The notes: a model not told the origin generated them from the letters alone. Positions 22,804 through 61,545 are shown, counted from the stretch's first letter. The stretch: 64,000 bases of DNA from Cosmopolites sordidus (GCA_031761425.1 JARFXV010000012.1:980001-1044000), one strand, 5' to 3'. Translations and numbers: made by a program.

Positions 22804-22892
22804 TTATATCCACAATTATCAGGACGTAGATATTAGCATATTCCTGTAGTGTTCAACATTAACTGTAAGGTTGCTATTTATGTATTCGGAAT
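22612..22892. repeat. Direct repeats of about 90 bp on either side of a (TA)n array
   Basis: ATTAGCATATTCCTGTAG, GTTCAACATTAACTGT and GGTTGCTATTTATGTATTCG occur before and after the array at 22714-22801. The GGTTGCTATTTAT...TCGGAA.TTGCAACAATGG string also forms the 5' end of the mariner family at 63246, so this is probably mariner end sequence duplicated around the array. Confidence 0.85.
22714..22801. repeat. (TA)n microsatellite
   Basis: Pure TA between two copies of the same 90-bp sequence. Confidence 0.98.
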
Positions 22893-22944
22893 TTGCAACA
22901 ATGGTGTGGCTAGGCGCCATATATATATGGTTTTTTTATTTCTT

Positions 22945-23480
22945 TGGACTGCGTCCAATGAGACAACAATAGTGAGGAGTTATTTTTCTTCGTTATTATA
23001 GCTCGTTTCTCTGCTGCGTGCTATAAAATTTACAATAAAATTATTTTTAAATTAAAAAACCAGAATTTATTGGATCATTACAATATGCATTGGCAGATAC
23101 TACAGAATTATAGTTAGTAGAAAATGAATTTGATATTTACATTTTAATTTATAGATAATATTCCTTTGTTCGTATTCCTTTATTAATAATAGTCATTGAG
23201 TTTAACATTATTGTTGAATATACATCATACGGTGTCCATCCAAGGCCTTTTTAGCATGCTTCCAACTCTCGAGAGTTGCAGTCCAAAGAAATAAAAAAAC
23301 TGCATGTATAAGCCATCCGACGAGAAATCGGCGAAAGTGTGGGTTGTTTGGTTGTGGAGAGGGACACCCTATTCTTGACGAGAGAACATATGTCGGTACC
23401 CTGATGAGTCTAACCACCAACAGACGAAACATGTGCCCTCCAATGTCAGGGATGAGTGGGGTTTCCTCCCGGTCAAGTAA
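22945..23480 (-). repeat. Dispersed ~310-bp repeat family, fragments
   Basis: 23205-23480 is an inverted, diverged copy of the unit tandemly repeated at 55782-56290 (shared: the CCTTCAACTGGAGGGCATATGT-like and CGCCGA.TTCCCGTC.GATGG blocks). At 22945-22972 a small plus-strand piece, TTGGACTGCGTCCAATGAG, belongs to the same family. No protein is encoded that I recognise. Confidence 0.7.
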
Positions 23481-23491
23481 CTAACAGAATA

Positions 23492-23596
<105 letters not shown>

Positions 23597-23682
23597 TATT
23601 TCTTTTTTTCCTGCTCGTGGCCTGGAAACCGCCGTTAGGCAATACTTCAGGACAGACAAGAGATTGTCAGTCCAAATTTGCC

Positions 23683-24534
23683 TTACGTCTTCTCTCGTCC
23701 TCTATTTTTGTCCTCATTATTTTCTCCACCATGTCCATTATTCCTGCCCACTGTCTTTTTCCTTCCAAAAGCAGAACGCCGATGTTGTGTTCCGTCACTT
23801 CTACATTGCATTCGGCAGCAGTAGCAATCCGAAGCGGTTGTATCCACCATCCCACAATAGCGACAATCCTTGTCCTCTGACTTTCCCTTTCTGTGTAAAT
23901 AATATCTGAAGGATCCATGGCCCGTTATTGCTTGTGTTGTGTAGAAATTTGTCTCCCCTAATTTTCTGTTGTGCCACTCTCTCACGTCTCGGATAATTGT
24001 TTTTGCCTTTCCCTCATAGTCGTTCCATTCTTTGTGCCAGGCTTCCAGTGATTTCTGTCTTGCCTGGGTTTTTGATTCCTTTCCCCTTTCGAATATTGAT
24101 ATGCTTTCCATTATTCGGAGTCTTATTGGTGGTAGACCAGCAACGGCTAGGATGGCTATTGTGGGCACGGTTCTATATGCACTTGTAATGCGTATTGCCA
24201 TTTTTCTGTTTACTCTTTCGAGCATTGCCTCGTAGTGCTTATACCTTAAGACCTTTGCCCAAATAGGCGCCTCATACAAAATGGTTGATATAGTGGCCTC
24301 CACCAATATACGCCTTTTCCAGGCTCTTGGTCCTCCTGTTTTTGGGGTTATTTTATTTAGTATCATCAATGTTTTATTTGCTTTTTCGCATGTCAGTTTG
24401 ACGTGAGTGGTCATTTTAGCATCTTTGTCTATGAGAATCCCCATATATTTAGTTGCTCTTGTACTGTCTATTGTGGCACCCTGAATATTGATTTGAAGGT
24501 TTGTGAGTTTTCTTCTCCCCGCCAATATTACCAT
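23683..24534 (-). pseudogene. R1-like ORF2, C-terminal RT and RNase-like region with zinc knuckle
   Basis: 283 open codons: YMGILIDKDAKMTTHV, RAWKRRILVEATISTILYEAP, a VPTIAILAVAGLPPI block typical of R1 elements, TQAITGHGSFRYYLHR and CRYCGMVDTTAS, the start of the C-terminal zinc knuckle (its last Cys and His are altered after a shift). The end is replaced by a frameshifted, histidine- and arginine-rich tail. It is in a different frame from the YADD box upstream (shift between 24560 and 24656, near a run of A). Confidence 0.9.
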
Positions 24535-24559
24535 TTCAGTTTTTTTGGTGATATTTTAA

Positions 24560-25400
24560 TGCCAATTTGATCCATCTCCAGGGCTATTTTGTTAACAATA
24601 TGCTGTGCCATTTCTTCCAGAACAGACCTGGTTCTTGCTCTTACCACCACCGCCAAGTCATCAGCGTACACCACCATGGTAACTCATTTCTCTGTGCTGA
24701 TTCTCAAGATTTGATCATAGAAAATATTCCATAGTAAAGGTCCAATGATCGATCCTTGCGGTACTCCGCAGGTTATTGATATTTTGTCCCCCCACTGGGT
24801 TAATATATATCTGTCTGAGAGGTATGATTGAATCATTTTAATTAGGTACGGGCTGATTTTTGCCCGATGTAAGGCATTCACTATCTTTTCCCAGGGGGCT
24901 GAGTTAAAGGCATTTTCTATGTCTAACGTGACCATTGCGCAGAATTCTCGGTTATTGTAGGCCTTTGTTTTTATTTCTTCAGGAGTTTCCATAATCTTCG
25001 ATAGCTCATTTAAAGTTGATTTCCCTTTCCTAAAACCAAATTGGTTGTCGTGAAAGATTTTACTGCTCTGCTTTTGATCAACGCCTCTAGTAGTTTTCCG
25101 GCAGCATCCAGTAGGCATATGGGTCTATATGATGTAGGATTTAGCAGTTCCTTTTTTTGGCTTCTCAATTAGTACCAGCTTTGCTTCCTTCCATATATCT
25201 GGAAAATGGCCTTTGGCTAAGCACGTGTTCATAACACTGGCAATATTATCTGGATTATGCAAGGTAACGACCTTCACGATCTCTGGAGGAATGTGATCTG
25301 GTCCTGCGGGTTTGCCTGTCTTTATTTTGGTTGCTGCATTTATATTTTCTTCTGATGTGAAAAGCGTAATGGCTCTCTCCAGGAGGTCTATGTCTGGCCA
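24560..25400 (-). pseudogene. R1-like ORF2, reverse transcriptase core
   Basis: Blocks in order: KTGKPAGPDHIPPEIVKV, GHFPDIWKEAKLVLIEKP, then after a frame change NQFGFRKGKSTLNELSK, MVTLDIENAFNSAPW, SCGVPQGS-like ITCGVPQGSIIGPLLWN, and VVYADDLAVVV at 24657-24671. One in-frame TGA at 24684-24686 lies just before YADD. The catalytic aspartates (DIENAF, YADD) are intact, unlike the LINE copies elsewhere in the window. Confidence 0.9.
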
Positions 25401-26607
25401 TTTAGTTACTGGGCGCTTTGGAAACAGTTTGTGCACTTGTTTAACGAGCCCAATTTTGTTTTCAATTGCATATATGAGGTCTTCTTTTGTTGTGGTAGCG
25501 TCCATGCCTCTAATGTGCAGTACGACTAGTTTATGTTTTATGTCATCCCTTCGTGTTGTTTTTAAATTTGTATTTACTTTTAGAATCTTATCTAGCTCTG
25601 CCAATGCTCCTTGGTCTTTTTCAGTGGTAATAAATAGTTTGCCGTCCTTGGTTTTTCTTAGACCTCGAATGGCGTTTCCAACTATGTTATTATTTTTTAA
25701 CACCTCCTTGCAATTGTTTAGCACTTCTTTATAATCTTTTCCTGGCTGCTCTACTATCATGGCGTAGGTGTTTCGTTGCTTGGTTTTTGGTCTGTCCAGG
25801 TCGTTTGTGGCTATAGTCCGCTTGGTTGTGAATACTTTCACCTTAGTATTAGAGCCATGAAAGATACATTCTGTCATTTTCCTTAATCTCTCTGGTGTCA
25901 TACAATTTATGTGGTGCATTGCAACCCACGTATCGCCCGCTGTTTCGTTTTTTAGTTTTTGGATTTTTAACCAAATGTCTTCATCCGTTCCCATGTGACT
26001 GATTTTTATTATTTTTTTGCTGGTTGTCCCTTGAAACGTTTTTGATCGAACTTTTGTGGTCTGTTCGATAAACTCAAAATCTCCTGTTATTTCAATAAGT
26101 TCTGGAAATCTATCTTTGTACATCTTCTGTATGTACATGTTCTGTACTCTTTTCCATGTTTGGGTCATTAGGTTCTATTAGAACAACTTTTGTCACGCCG
26201 TCTTTCGTAATAAGGGGGTTTCCTACTTCAATTTCAGTATTTGTATATATATTATTTTCCCATATTTTATTTTTAATATTTCTGAATTTAGTTATTGTGT
26301 CTATTTCTTTTAGTGTATGTATTAATCTATCTTCCTGGTGCCACATGTTTGTTTAAGTGCTGTTCTCTGTTGTAATTTTGTTGAGTGCTTCAGTCTGTGT
26401 ATCTACATCGTATTTTGGAATCTCTATGTGTTCCCATCTATGCTGATTAAGCCATTCCTTGCTTGTGGTTCTGTCAAAAACTTCTGTTTGTCTAGTCAAC
26501 CTTTTGATAAGGTCTCTGATTTCTTTTTTGGTTGTGGGATTTTCATCAAGCTTTCTCTCCAGCTCCTTGGAACATTTCAGCACTGCCTCTATGGTTTCTA
26601 TCAGCAC
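25400..26607 (-). pseudogene. R1-like ORF1 (gag-like), joined in frame to the RT
   Basis: Minus-strand frames at 26607-26353, 26346-26110 and 26168 onward encode a hydrophilic, coiled-coil-prone protein (KCSKELERKLDEN, RDLIKRLTRQTEVFD) followed by repeated alpha/beta segments (KLFITTEKDQGALAELDKIL, KLVVLHIRGMDATTTKEDLIYAIENKI) that resemble the RRM-like domains of R1 ORF1. Around 25405 the reading passes from this into KLFPKRPVTKWPDID, the run-up to the RT. A normal R1 would have zinc knuckles, an ORF2 start and an endonuclease in between, so 1.5 kb or so has been deleted without breaking the frame. Confidence 0.75.
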
Positions 26608-26619
26608 GAATGCTATTGG

Positions 26620-29438
<2,819 letters not shown>

Positions 29439-29469
29439 ATCTATATGACCCGATATATATACATGATAT

Positions 29470-29630
29470 CTATATGACCCGGCCGTTGCTGTGGCTAAGT
29501 TATTCGTTGAATAATTATATTGTAGTAAACTATTCAATTCTGTCAAGTCATTATTTGCGAACAAAGACGAAAACGTTGTAGCCGATGTAAAGACCCATGG
29601 GATTGAAATTTAAACCTTAGGTAATATTTG

Positions 29631-29717
<87 letters not shown>

Positions 29718-29880
29718 CCGGCCGTTGCTGTGGCTAAGTTATTCGTTGAATTATATTGTAGTAAACTATTCAATTCTGTCAAGTCATTATTTACGAATAA
29801 AGACGAAAACGTTGTAGCCGATGTAAAGACTCATGGGATTGAAATTTGAACCTTAGGTAATAATTTGTTGATATTAAGCA
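29470..29880 (+). repeat. Tandem duplication of ~160 bp around a (TA)n array
   Basis: Units at 29474-29632 and 29715-29870 are about 95% identical (CCGGCCGTTGCTGTGGCTAA to CATGGGATTGAAATTT) and the array at 29632-29714 lies between them. Read in frame the unit gives DPAVAVAKLFVE and VVADVKTHGIEI, which could be from a Helitron Rep-like domain (next to the Helitron helicase relic), but this is a weak match. Confidence 0.85.
29632..29714. repeat. (TA)n microsatellite
   Basis: Pure TA between the two copies of the duplicated unit. Confidence 0.98.
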
Positions 29881-30039
29881 CAAATCAACAGAAAAATTTT
29901 GAATTTTATATTTTATTCATCTCATATTCAAGTATATTTTGTAATAAATGAGTAATTTACAAAGTAAATAGCGTAGATTATTCATTGTTTTTAATAATTA
30001 TTTTTGTCATTTTGAATTATAAAAATTTTCAGTTTTAGT

Positions 30040-30920
30040 TTAATTCAGCGCTAATCGGTGCACAATATACTTGGTTAACCTGTCTCTTGCTAACACAAAT
30101 AGATTCGATGGTTTTCCCATACGTGAGCCTGCAACATATAGTTGCCCATCGGAAAAACATGGATTTTCCAAGTCTAAGCCGCAAATGGACATTGTTTGGC
30201 CTTGAGACTTATTTATGGTCATGGCGAAAGCTAAATGAATTGGAAACTCAAACCTTTTGAATGGTATCGCAGATTCGGACGGTATCATTGGAATACGTGG
30301 AATACAACAGGACCACTTCTCCTTTAAACTTTCCAGTCAAAATGGTTGCTTCAAGAATATTTTTGGTGATGTTTTTGATGATCAAACGTGTACCGTTGCA
30401 TAATCGAGGTGGATTCAAATTAGGCAGGAGAATAATAGATTAACCAATCTTCAACCCAAGATTATGTGGTGGCATTCCGGGCATATCCCGAGAATTCAAA
30501 AATTCAATTGGAAAATTTACACTTTTGTTTTCATCAATAACAGTGTCTATTGATTTAAAAGACATCAGATTACTTGGCAACAACTGTTATATCTGGAAGT
30601 TAATATCGTCGACATCAACATTTTTGGCTGCCAAAATAGCCCGATTGCTGACTCAGTTATGATTCAAGTGATTATTTTGTATGTCCGGGAAGATATTCCC
30701 AAATAATTGTTTTTGTCTGAACAATAGTGCAGGCAATTTAATGCATTGCGTATTTGGTTGCAGTTCTATTCTACCGTTTCCAATATCCAGCAATTGTTCG
30801 GAAAATATTTGTGCCAATGAATCATTTTGCAATCGTACGCCTATGTTTATGGTCAGTCGAGGTGTTTCGATACTTCGCTATAAGAACAGAGAACGATTGA
30901 AATTAAATAAATTAATTATA
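30040..30920 (-). pseudogene. Helitron Pif1-like helicase remnant
   Basis: The end is well preserved: FPIHLAFAMTINKSQGQTMS (a late helicase motif with the conserved NKSQGQ) and GQLYVAGSRMG. Upstream, across frames, come LNPPRLCNGTRLIIKNI, TGKFKGEVVLI-type sequence and NRAILAAKNVDVDDIN, all standard blocks of Helitron-encoded Pif1 family helicases. Two or three frameshifts and stops separate them. No rolling-circle Rep domain or CTRR end could be placed with confidence; the duplicated unit at 29470-29880 may be a scrap of Rep. Confidence 0.88.
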
Positions 30921-31101
30921 TATTTATAATTATAAATTAATGAAAAGAACTGAGACTTTTTGTTTCATTGGAATTAAAATATAAACTTGTTGACAGTTGA
31001 AAACCTAATACAAAAAAAATACAATTGTATTTGGAGTGGATTTTTTTTATCTGCACGCCTACTTTTCAATCTCCCTCATGTTATTTAAGTTCCTCTAATT
31101 A

Positions 31102-31107
31102 TCAGTT
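31102..31107 (+). promoter_or_regulatory. Candidate arthropod initiator (TCAGTT) of the gamma-glutamyl hydrolase gene
   Basis: TCAGTT matches the arthropod initiator TCAGTY. It would start transcription about 77 nt before the chosen ATG. Chance matches are common, so this rests on position only. Confidence 0.3.
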
Positions 31108-31180
31108 GTCGATAATTTAACTAATGAAAACATCCTCTTCAGATTTGCATTTCGAGGTTGTGCGAGTGCTAGCTGTAAAA

Positions 31181-54427
<23,247 letters not shown>

Positions 54428-54528
54428 AATACGTGTTCCTGATGGATGGGTAATATTTTTCCCATGTACTTTTTTGTGATTGAATACTTTTTATTTGACC
54501 GACAAATTTTATGTATACATGATATACT

Positions 54529-54534
54529 ATTAAA
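54529..54534 (+). terminator. Candidate polyadenylation signal (ATTAAA) of GGH
   Basis: First plausible signal after the stop codon, about 100 nt downstream. Such hexamers are frequent in AT-rich DNA. Confidence 0.3.
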
Positions 54535-54644
54535 AAATGTATCTATTTTAAAACTTTTTTTTTTCTAAAAGGAAAAATATCATTAACTTGTGCTGTTACC
54601 ATAAACATGAATAACATTAAGGTCATGATTGATAGTGATAAAAC

Positions 54645-54748
54645 CTTATTGTTATTATGGTTATTATGGTTTTTATGGCTATTGTGGTTATAGTGGTTAT
54701 ATTAATTATGGTTATTACGGTTATATGAATATTATGGTTATTATAGTA
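54645..54748. repeat. GGTTATTAT-type minisatellite
   Basis: About eleven degenerate 9-bp units (GGTTATTAT, GGTTTTTAT, GGCTATTGT, GGTTATAGT). Confidence 0.9.
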
Positions 54749-54764
54749 AAAAAGTAAAGTTTTG

Positions 54765-55075
54765 GGGTTAGATGCGCATCACCAACTGAGAAGGTAATTT
54801 AGCAACTGGACCAGCTTAACGTGGGTTCCGAACAACGGTCATCAGCTACAGAAAACCCCGGTCAGCACCCTCCTCTGGCTATCAATCCTTGGTTTTGTGC
54901 TTAACCGATGGTATCTCGAGAAGCCTACCGACTGGCGAGTGACCAACGTAGAAAACCTCTCAGAAGACATCCGGCCTTACCCAGCCTCAAGCTGGCGTGA
55001 CTGAGGGGTGATTCCTTGTCAGATTTTTACACTCTTACCTAGAAACATTCATAAGAATTAAAAAAAAAATGCCTA
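54765..55075. other. GC-richer stretch, possible LINE 5' leader
   Basis: GTTAGATGCGCATCACCAAC, GGTGATTCCTTG and the intervening sequence have no open frame. The composition differs from the AT-rich flanks and it ends 33 bp before the TA array that precedes an RTE copy, so it may be retrotransposon leader. Confidence 0.35.
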
Positions 55076-55104
55076 ACTGGAGCTAACTACCTTAACTTAT
55101 CGGT

Positions 55105-55689
<585 letters not shown>

Positions 55690-55782
<93 letters not shown>
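55690..55782. repeat. (TA)n microsatellite between RTE copy 2 and the 310-bp repeat
   Basis: Pure TA, 92 bp. Confidence 0.98.
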
Positions 55783-55785
<3 letters not shown>

Positions 55786-56290
55786 TTTTTGTTGCTTGAT
55801 GACTGGAGACGAGTCCCACCCATCCCTTCAACTGGAGGGCATATGTTTCATCTCTTGATGTTTAGACTTTTCAGGGTACCTACGCTCCCCCATCAAGTAT
55901 AGGGAGACCATATCCACAGCCAACAACCAATGTTTTCGCCGACTTCCCGTCGAATGGTGTATATATGCAATGTCAGATTTCATTGGACTGCGTCCAATGA
56001 GACAACAGTAGTTGAGTGTCATCATACACCCAACCGTTGGGTTCCACAATCTCATGTGGAACACACAACAACTTGCGTCTCCGCCTTAATGAGCATTTTT
56101 GTCGGTTGATGACTGGAGACGAGCCCCACCCATCCCTTCAACTGGAGGGCATATGTTTCGTCTCTTGATGTTTAAACCCTTCAGGGTACCTACACATACT
56201 TCCCCATCAAGAATAGGGAGACCCTATCCACAGCCAACAACCAATGTTTTCGCCGACTTCCCGTCAGATGGCGTATATATGGAATGTCAG
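55782..56290 (+). repeat. Dispersed ~310-bp repeat in tandem (1.6 units)
   Basis: Unit 1 from 55782 (GCATTTTTGTTGCTTGATGA) and unit 2 from about 56091 (GCATTTTTGTCGGTTGATGA); inside are CCCACCCATCCCTTCAACTG, TTTTCGCCGACTTCCCGTC and, in unit 1, TTGGACTGCGTCCAATG (a short palindrome). The unit contains GTGTATATATGCAATGTC, the point where TA arrays open at other copies. Confidence 0.88.
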
Positions 56291-56439
56291 TACGGAGCGT
56301 TTGATAATCAATACGGAGTACGGAGCGTTTGATAAGTCTCTTGTCGCGTATTTCGTTCACTTCACGAATACTTGTTTTGATTTGGGATTTGCTACCTGTG
56401 TACATACTGAGTAGTACTTTAAAAAAAAAAATTATCAAC

Positions 56440-57260
56440 TTTTAATTGCAAACATGAACGTTTAAATCAATTTTCATGGCAAATCGTTGACCACGAAGTT
56501 TATTCTTCACAGACGGAAACAAAAATAAATAATTTCTTCAGACTTCTGGCCAACAAATGGCTGTGTACAATTCAGAATTGACCGTTCTACGATTCTCTAG
56601 TGGCACTGTAGCCACTTCCCATTTATCCCAAAAAACAGGCGATCATTTGCTTCGAAGTGCTTCTTGCGCGAACAACTTTTGATGAGTTTGGCTCATTTTG
56701 AAAGACCCATGTCTCACCCCAGTCATACGCATAGATCCAAGATTTGTCACCTATGTAGATACACGGCTTTAAACGCACCACGATTGTATTTTTTGAGCAT
56801 TTCTTTGCACCACGAGCCTTTTTTGAGTGATTGTCAAATTATGCGGAATCCAACACGCGCCAATCTTTTTCACGGCTAAATGTTCATGTAAAATCTTGTA
56901 TATGCTTATCATAATAGTGCGCAGGGATGCCTTAATATCACGGTATATCACGGTATATCACATGACGATCTTACTTTATCAGTTCGCGCATAGTATCGAT
57001 GCTTTCTGGCACAACAACCGATTTTGGACGTCCTTTTCTAAATTCGTCCGTGAGGGAACGATGGCCATGATTGAATTCATAAAACATGTTACATACAATG
57101 ATTTTAGATGGTGCTTCATCGCCAAAAGTCGAAGTGAGTTGATCGATGCACTGTTGCTGATATAATCCACGTCGAAAGTCGTAGTAAATCATCGCATGAA
57201 AAGATGGCACTTAGCAATACCATTGTTACCAATTCCGGATATATACATGGCAACCCTCGT
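56440..57260 (-). pseudogene. mariner transposase remnant, N-terminal two thirds
   Basis: Minus strand: ACGAGGGTTGCCATGTATAT terminal sequence near 57260, then QQCIDQLTSTFGDEAPSKI, GHRSLTDEFRKGRPKSVVVPESID, HMIYRDIKASL and SIYKILHEHLAVKKIGACWIPHNLT, then YIGDKSWIYAYDWGETWVFQNE with the first catalytic Asp region. The frames change twice. Same family as the copy at 63560, in the opposite orientation. Confidence 0.88.
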
Positions 57261-58171
57261 ACGACACCCAGGTGTTCTTGATTTTCGGTGTCACATGAAT
57301 ATCTTTTTTCGAAGTCTTTCAAAAACATTTTCGTAAACATGCTGGTTTACCTTTTGGCCTTCAGGGACACTTTCCGTATAGATGATCCCCTGGCTAGCAA
57401 AAAACAAATTAGTATGCTTATGCTTGGTGAGGTTTGAGTGTGCCATATCTGGCTCTTGCGCTTCATTTTCAGTTCGTATTAAAAAATTGAAGACTCATCA
57501 CTAGAATGACACGTTCCAAAAAATGCGAGTAATTTCCTATTTTCCAGAAAATGTAAATGTAAACACATGTAAATGTGACACATGTCAAGACATGTGACTC
57601 TGTTGTCTTTTAGATGATGCGAAAGGTTTTTCCAAACCATGTTCATTCTCAGTCGAGTCTCGGTCTTCTGAGAAATTTTTTAATCCCCTGAAAACTTGGG
57701 TTCTTGATGAAATACTGCCTCCATATTCCTCTGGCACCCTGCGTGTGTAATAATTACAATGATTTACTTGTTGAATTGAATTTATTTAACTTATTTTTAT
57801 TCAATTATTTGTCTTGAATTTATTTTATCGCGAAACTTTTCATTAAATATTTTAACTTTTATGTTTTCAACACAAAATAATCAATAGTGGGGCATAAATA
57901 ATTTATTTTATTGATTAACTCTTGAATTTTTTTGGATTCTCGTAATGACAATTACTATTATCTTATATTTTCCTGAAAATGTATACTTTTTATCATTTAA
58001 TGTTGTTTTCAATTTTTTATTCTTCATAAATACAGAAAAAATATTAAAACAAAAATAAAGATGCATTCATTTGTAATCAAACTTTTTCAATTTTTTTTTA
58101 TGACTTTTTTCTTATTTGAAAACCGTTGAAGAATACGTAGTAATTATCAGGTACTCCTATATACTATAATA
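57261..58171. other. No gene recognised
   Basis: Spacer; 57261-57560 could be decayed element sequence, the rest is AT-rich. Confidence 0.4.
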
Positions 58172-58506
58172 TATTTGATCCTGTAAGTGGGACCAGAATG
58201 GTAGCTGCATATGGCCGACTACTGTTTCCGGTTTGGCAGTGGCGTAGGGCAGTATGAATAAAAACAAGAAACTGATAAAAATTTACAGTTATTTAAAACA
58301 ATAAATTATTGTGTAATTATCGTTATTGTAAACATTTAAATTAATTAAAAAAAGTCTATTTTTCAAAGCGTAAAGTGTCTTTTATGGGGCCAATACTACA
58401 AAAAGTTATAAAAAATTGGAATATTTTCTCAAAAAATTATATCATTTCAAAAATTGGTTAGGTAATCAGTTGCATCTTGCACCGATTTAATGTTCATATT
58501 TAAATT

Positions 58507-58773
<267 letters not shown>

Positions 58774-59069
58774 CGTAAATGAAATAAAAAGTCGTATTAT
58801 TCACTAAATTATATTATTTATTATTGAAATACATATATCCTTTCTGTGTTTAGTTGTTGAGTGTTTAATGTCCCTTAAACAAAATTAACTTTGTATATGT
58901 TCTACAATTTTTTTCATCTACAACACCGTTTTTGCAAATATAATTAATTCTTAATGTAAGTGTAAATAGTCACTAAATAAACTAAAGTGTTAGATATAAA
59001 CTCGAGAATAAACTCATTTTTCACAACAACCAAAATAAAACTAACTTTCAAGAGTAAGTGCTATGAAAG

Positions 59070-59732
59070 TATGGTAGTAGTCTCACTTTTACCTTAGATG
59101 TTCGATCAAAACAGTCCTCAGCAAAATGATGGGAACATAAAAACCTACTGCGGTTTTGGAATAAAGTTAGGCTTTTTAATAAAATTAATCCACTGTGTTC
59201 TTCTATTTGGAATCTTTGGGAAATCTTGAAAAAAGATGAACTGGTTTAATAACATGAAATCCAAATCACAACAGAAGTAACATTTACATTTATTACTATA
59301 ATAATTTCTGAAAATGATTATAAAAAAAAGGTAACACTCTGTATGATTAGTTATATTTTATAGATTATATGAGCAAAGTAATGTTCTATACGTATCAAAT
59401 GAAAACTAAAAAATTATCTACATTTTTAAAGCCCATTATCTCAGAAAACTAAACATACGTTAAAGTTCGTTAATATGTTAAGTTCCAAAAAAATAATCAC
59501 TATCTTGAATAACATTATAATTATATTATTTTACCTAAATCAATTTGACTACGCCTATGCATACCAGGCGATATGTTTACTTCATAACCTTAAAATGTCA
59601 TTGAAACAAAATATATTTTTATTTTTAAATAATTGACAAATTTACAATTAAAAGCACTTACCTATGTAATGTTACTATTGAATTTTGATTTTTTCGTGTC
59701 AGGGAACAACCACAAGACTCACAACTAACCAT
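59070..59732 (-). pseudogene. THAP zinc-finger fragment, copy 2
   Basis: Exon 1 at 59732-59662 has the same 71-nt length and donor as copy 1 (MVSCESCGCSLTRKNQNSIV). Exon 2 has the same one-base offset after FPK and an extra base after NFIPK, so it is more decayed than copy 1. Deletions shorten its C-terminal end (no VPTIV block). Confidence 0.75.
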
Positions 59733-60015
59733 ATTTTATGTGTTTACCTTACTTCCGATATTATTGTTTTTGTTGTCAATATAATACGTATTACTATGTA
59801 TTTACCCTAGAACACACAAAAAGAGTCTTCCAGTACACTCATTCGGCACTTATTATTGATTAAAACACACTAAAATTGGACAAATCTATTAATAAACTTA
59901 TAAATTGTTGACACCAAGAGTCATCTGTGGTGTTTCATTATGGCCGTTTCCGTCTCTATTTATGCGTGCATTAAGATAGGCAAGGCTCCTTCCTGTTAGT
60001 TTTATATTCAAAGTA

Positions 60016-60220
60016 TAATATACATACATAGTCCGCTCGGCAGTTGAGTTTGCTAGCTAAGCGACGGTCATTTTTTGATCGTGCAATTTCGTTTGTTTAC
60101 AAACATGCAAACATATTTCGTGTTTACAAACATGTGCAAACGTGTGATCACATCGAATTTAAGAATGGAAGTATTTTCGAAATATCGATGGTTTTAGTTT
60201 ATTGTCATACGGTAAGTTTT
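60016..60220 (+). other. Possible 5' exon of an unknown transcript
   Basis: Sequence with GTTTACAAACATG repeated twice and a good donor (ATACG|GTAAGTTT) at 60211. No initiating ATG frame of note. Without an acceptor or protein match this is only a guess. Confidence 0.15.
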
Positions 60221-60395
60221 TCTGATTTTTTAAAATTGTAATTATTACTAAATATCGAAGGTATTCATTAACTTCCGAATTTGTTATTGTGTATTAAAAT
60301 ATGAATTGTCATTTTTCTTTATTATTACTGATAACCCACTGTTCATAAAAATGATAGTGATATTTTTAACAATAAAAATAACATTTAGTAATAAT

Positions 60396-60405
60396 GATAA
60401 TGATG

Positions 60406-60437
<32 letters not shown>

Positions 60438-60454
60438 GATGATAATAATAATAA
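60396..60454. repeat. (GAT)n and (AAT)n microsatellite
   Basis: GATGATGAT with one GGT, then AATAATAAT. Confidence 0.97.
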
Positions 60455-60719
60455 TGGTAAGTAGCAGTACAAGACACCTCTTAATTGTACATTAAATTTA
60501 TAGAACATTTTTAAATTCAGTACAAATAAGTGTATACAACACATGTATACATAAGTGTATATACACAAATAAGTGTATACAAATAACAAATGGTGACTTT
60601 TAAAAATTAATACTTTATTATAAAATAATAAATCTTATTTTATTAAGTATTCAATAATTTTCCAAATAGTTCAATTCAAAAAGTAAATATTAGAAAGTTT
60701 TTAAGCATAAAATATATTA

Positions 60720-61545
60720 TAGTTTTAAAAAACACGCTTTAATGGCAAACCGAACTCAAAAGTAAAAAATAATTTTTAGTATAAGAATAAAATGATGAAT
60801 GAAAAAATTAATGTGTCATTGTGAAAAAGCGTGGGGTGCTCGATGTCAGTTGTTATAAATATTCCATCAGTGCCGTTTCTGTAAGTAGAGTTAGTATGAA
60901 AATATGGTACAAAACACCCCACGCTTTTTAGTTCGGTTTACCATTGAAGCGTGTTTTTAGTTTTTTTAAACTATAATTTATTTTTCATTTTTTAGTTCGA
61001 TCTGCTATAAAAACGTGTTTTTTTAGCTTTTTAAACTATTATTTTTACAATGATACATTAATTTTCTCGTTCATCACTTTATTCTTATACTAAAAATTAT
61101 TTTTTACTTTTTAGTTCGGTTTACCATTAAAGCTTGTTTTTTTAGATTCTGTAAACTACTACTATTTATTTTTCATTTTTTAATTCAATCTGTTATAAAA
61201 GCGTGTTTTTTTTTAAATGTTTTAAAGTATTATTTATTTTTCGTCACTAACTACCCGTGGCGGGAGTGGGTAATTTGCGCGGCTACTGCCTTCCTTGGGT
61301 GTTGTAACTGTGTCTCAGGCTCCCTCTCCGAAAGCAAATCCTTGATTCTGACGATCCTGTTCAGTATAATAGGACGAACTTATTAAATTATTGTATTGTC
61401 ATATTAAATTATTATGTTGTCATCGGTCCTTGATAAGTGTGCAAAGTTTCAATTTAATCGGACATTTTGAAGCGGGTGAAAAGGACGTTCAAAGATTCCG
61501 TTACATAGATAGATATAGGTGAAGCTAATAAAAGCGTGTTAATAA
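60720..61545. repeat. Inverted-repeat-rich family, copy 2
   Basis: Arms 60733-60830 and 61045-61140 are inverted copies (GGCAAACCGAACTCAAAAGT and so on; about 90% identical) with a second, nested pair around the centre (GCGTGGGGTG / CACCCCACGC). The right half repeats the block of copy 1 at 49860-50160. Non-coding, palindromic, so probably a non-autonomous DNA element. Confidence 0.82.

Noticed and set aside
25312..25734. 140-codon plus-strand frame (also 26338-26745)
   Set aside because: Antisense shadows of the R1-like ORF1 and RT, which have recognisable motifs on the minus strand.
60044..60241. 65-codon frame after THAP repeat copy 2
   Set aside because: No ATG start; only the donor-like GTAAGT near its end is of any note, recorded as a weak possible exon.
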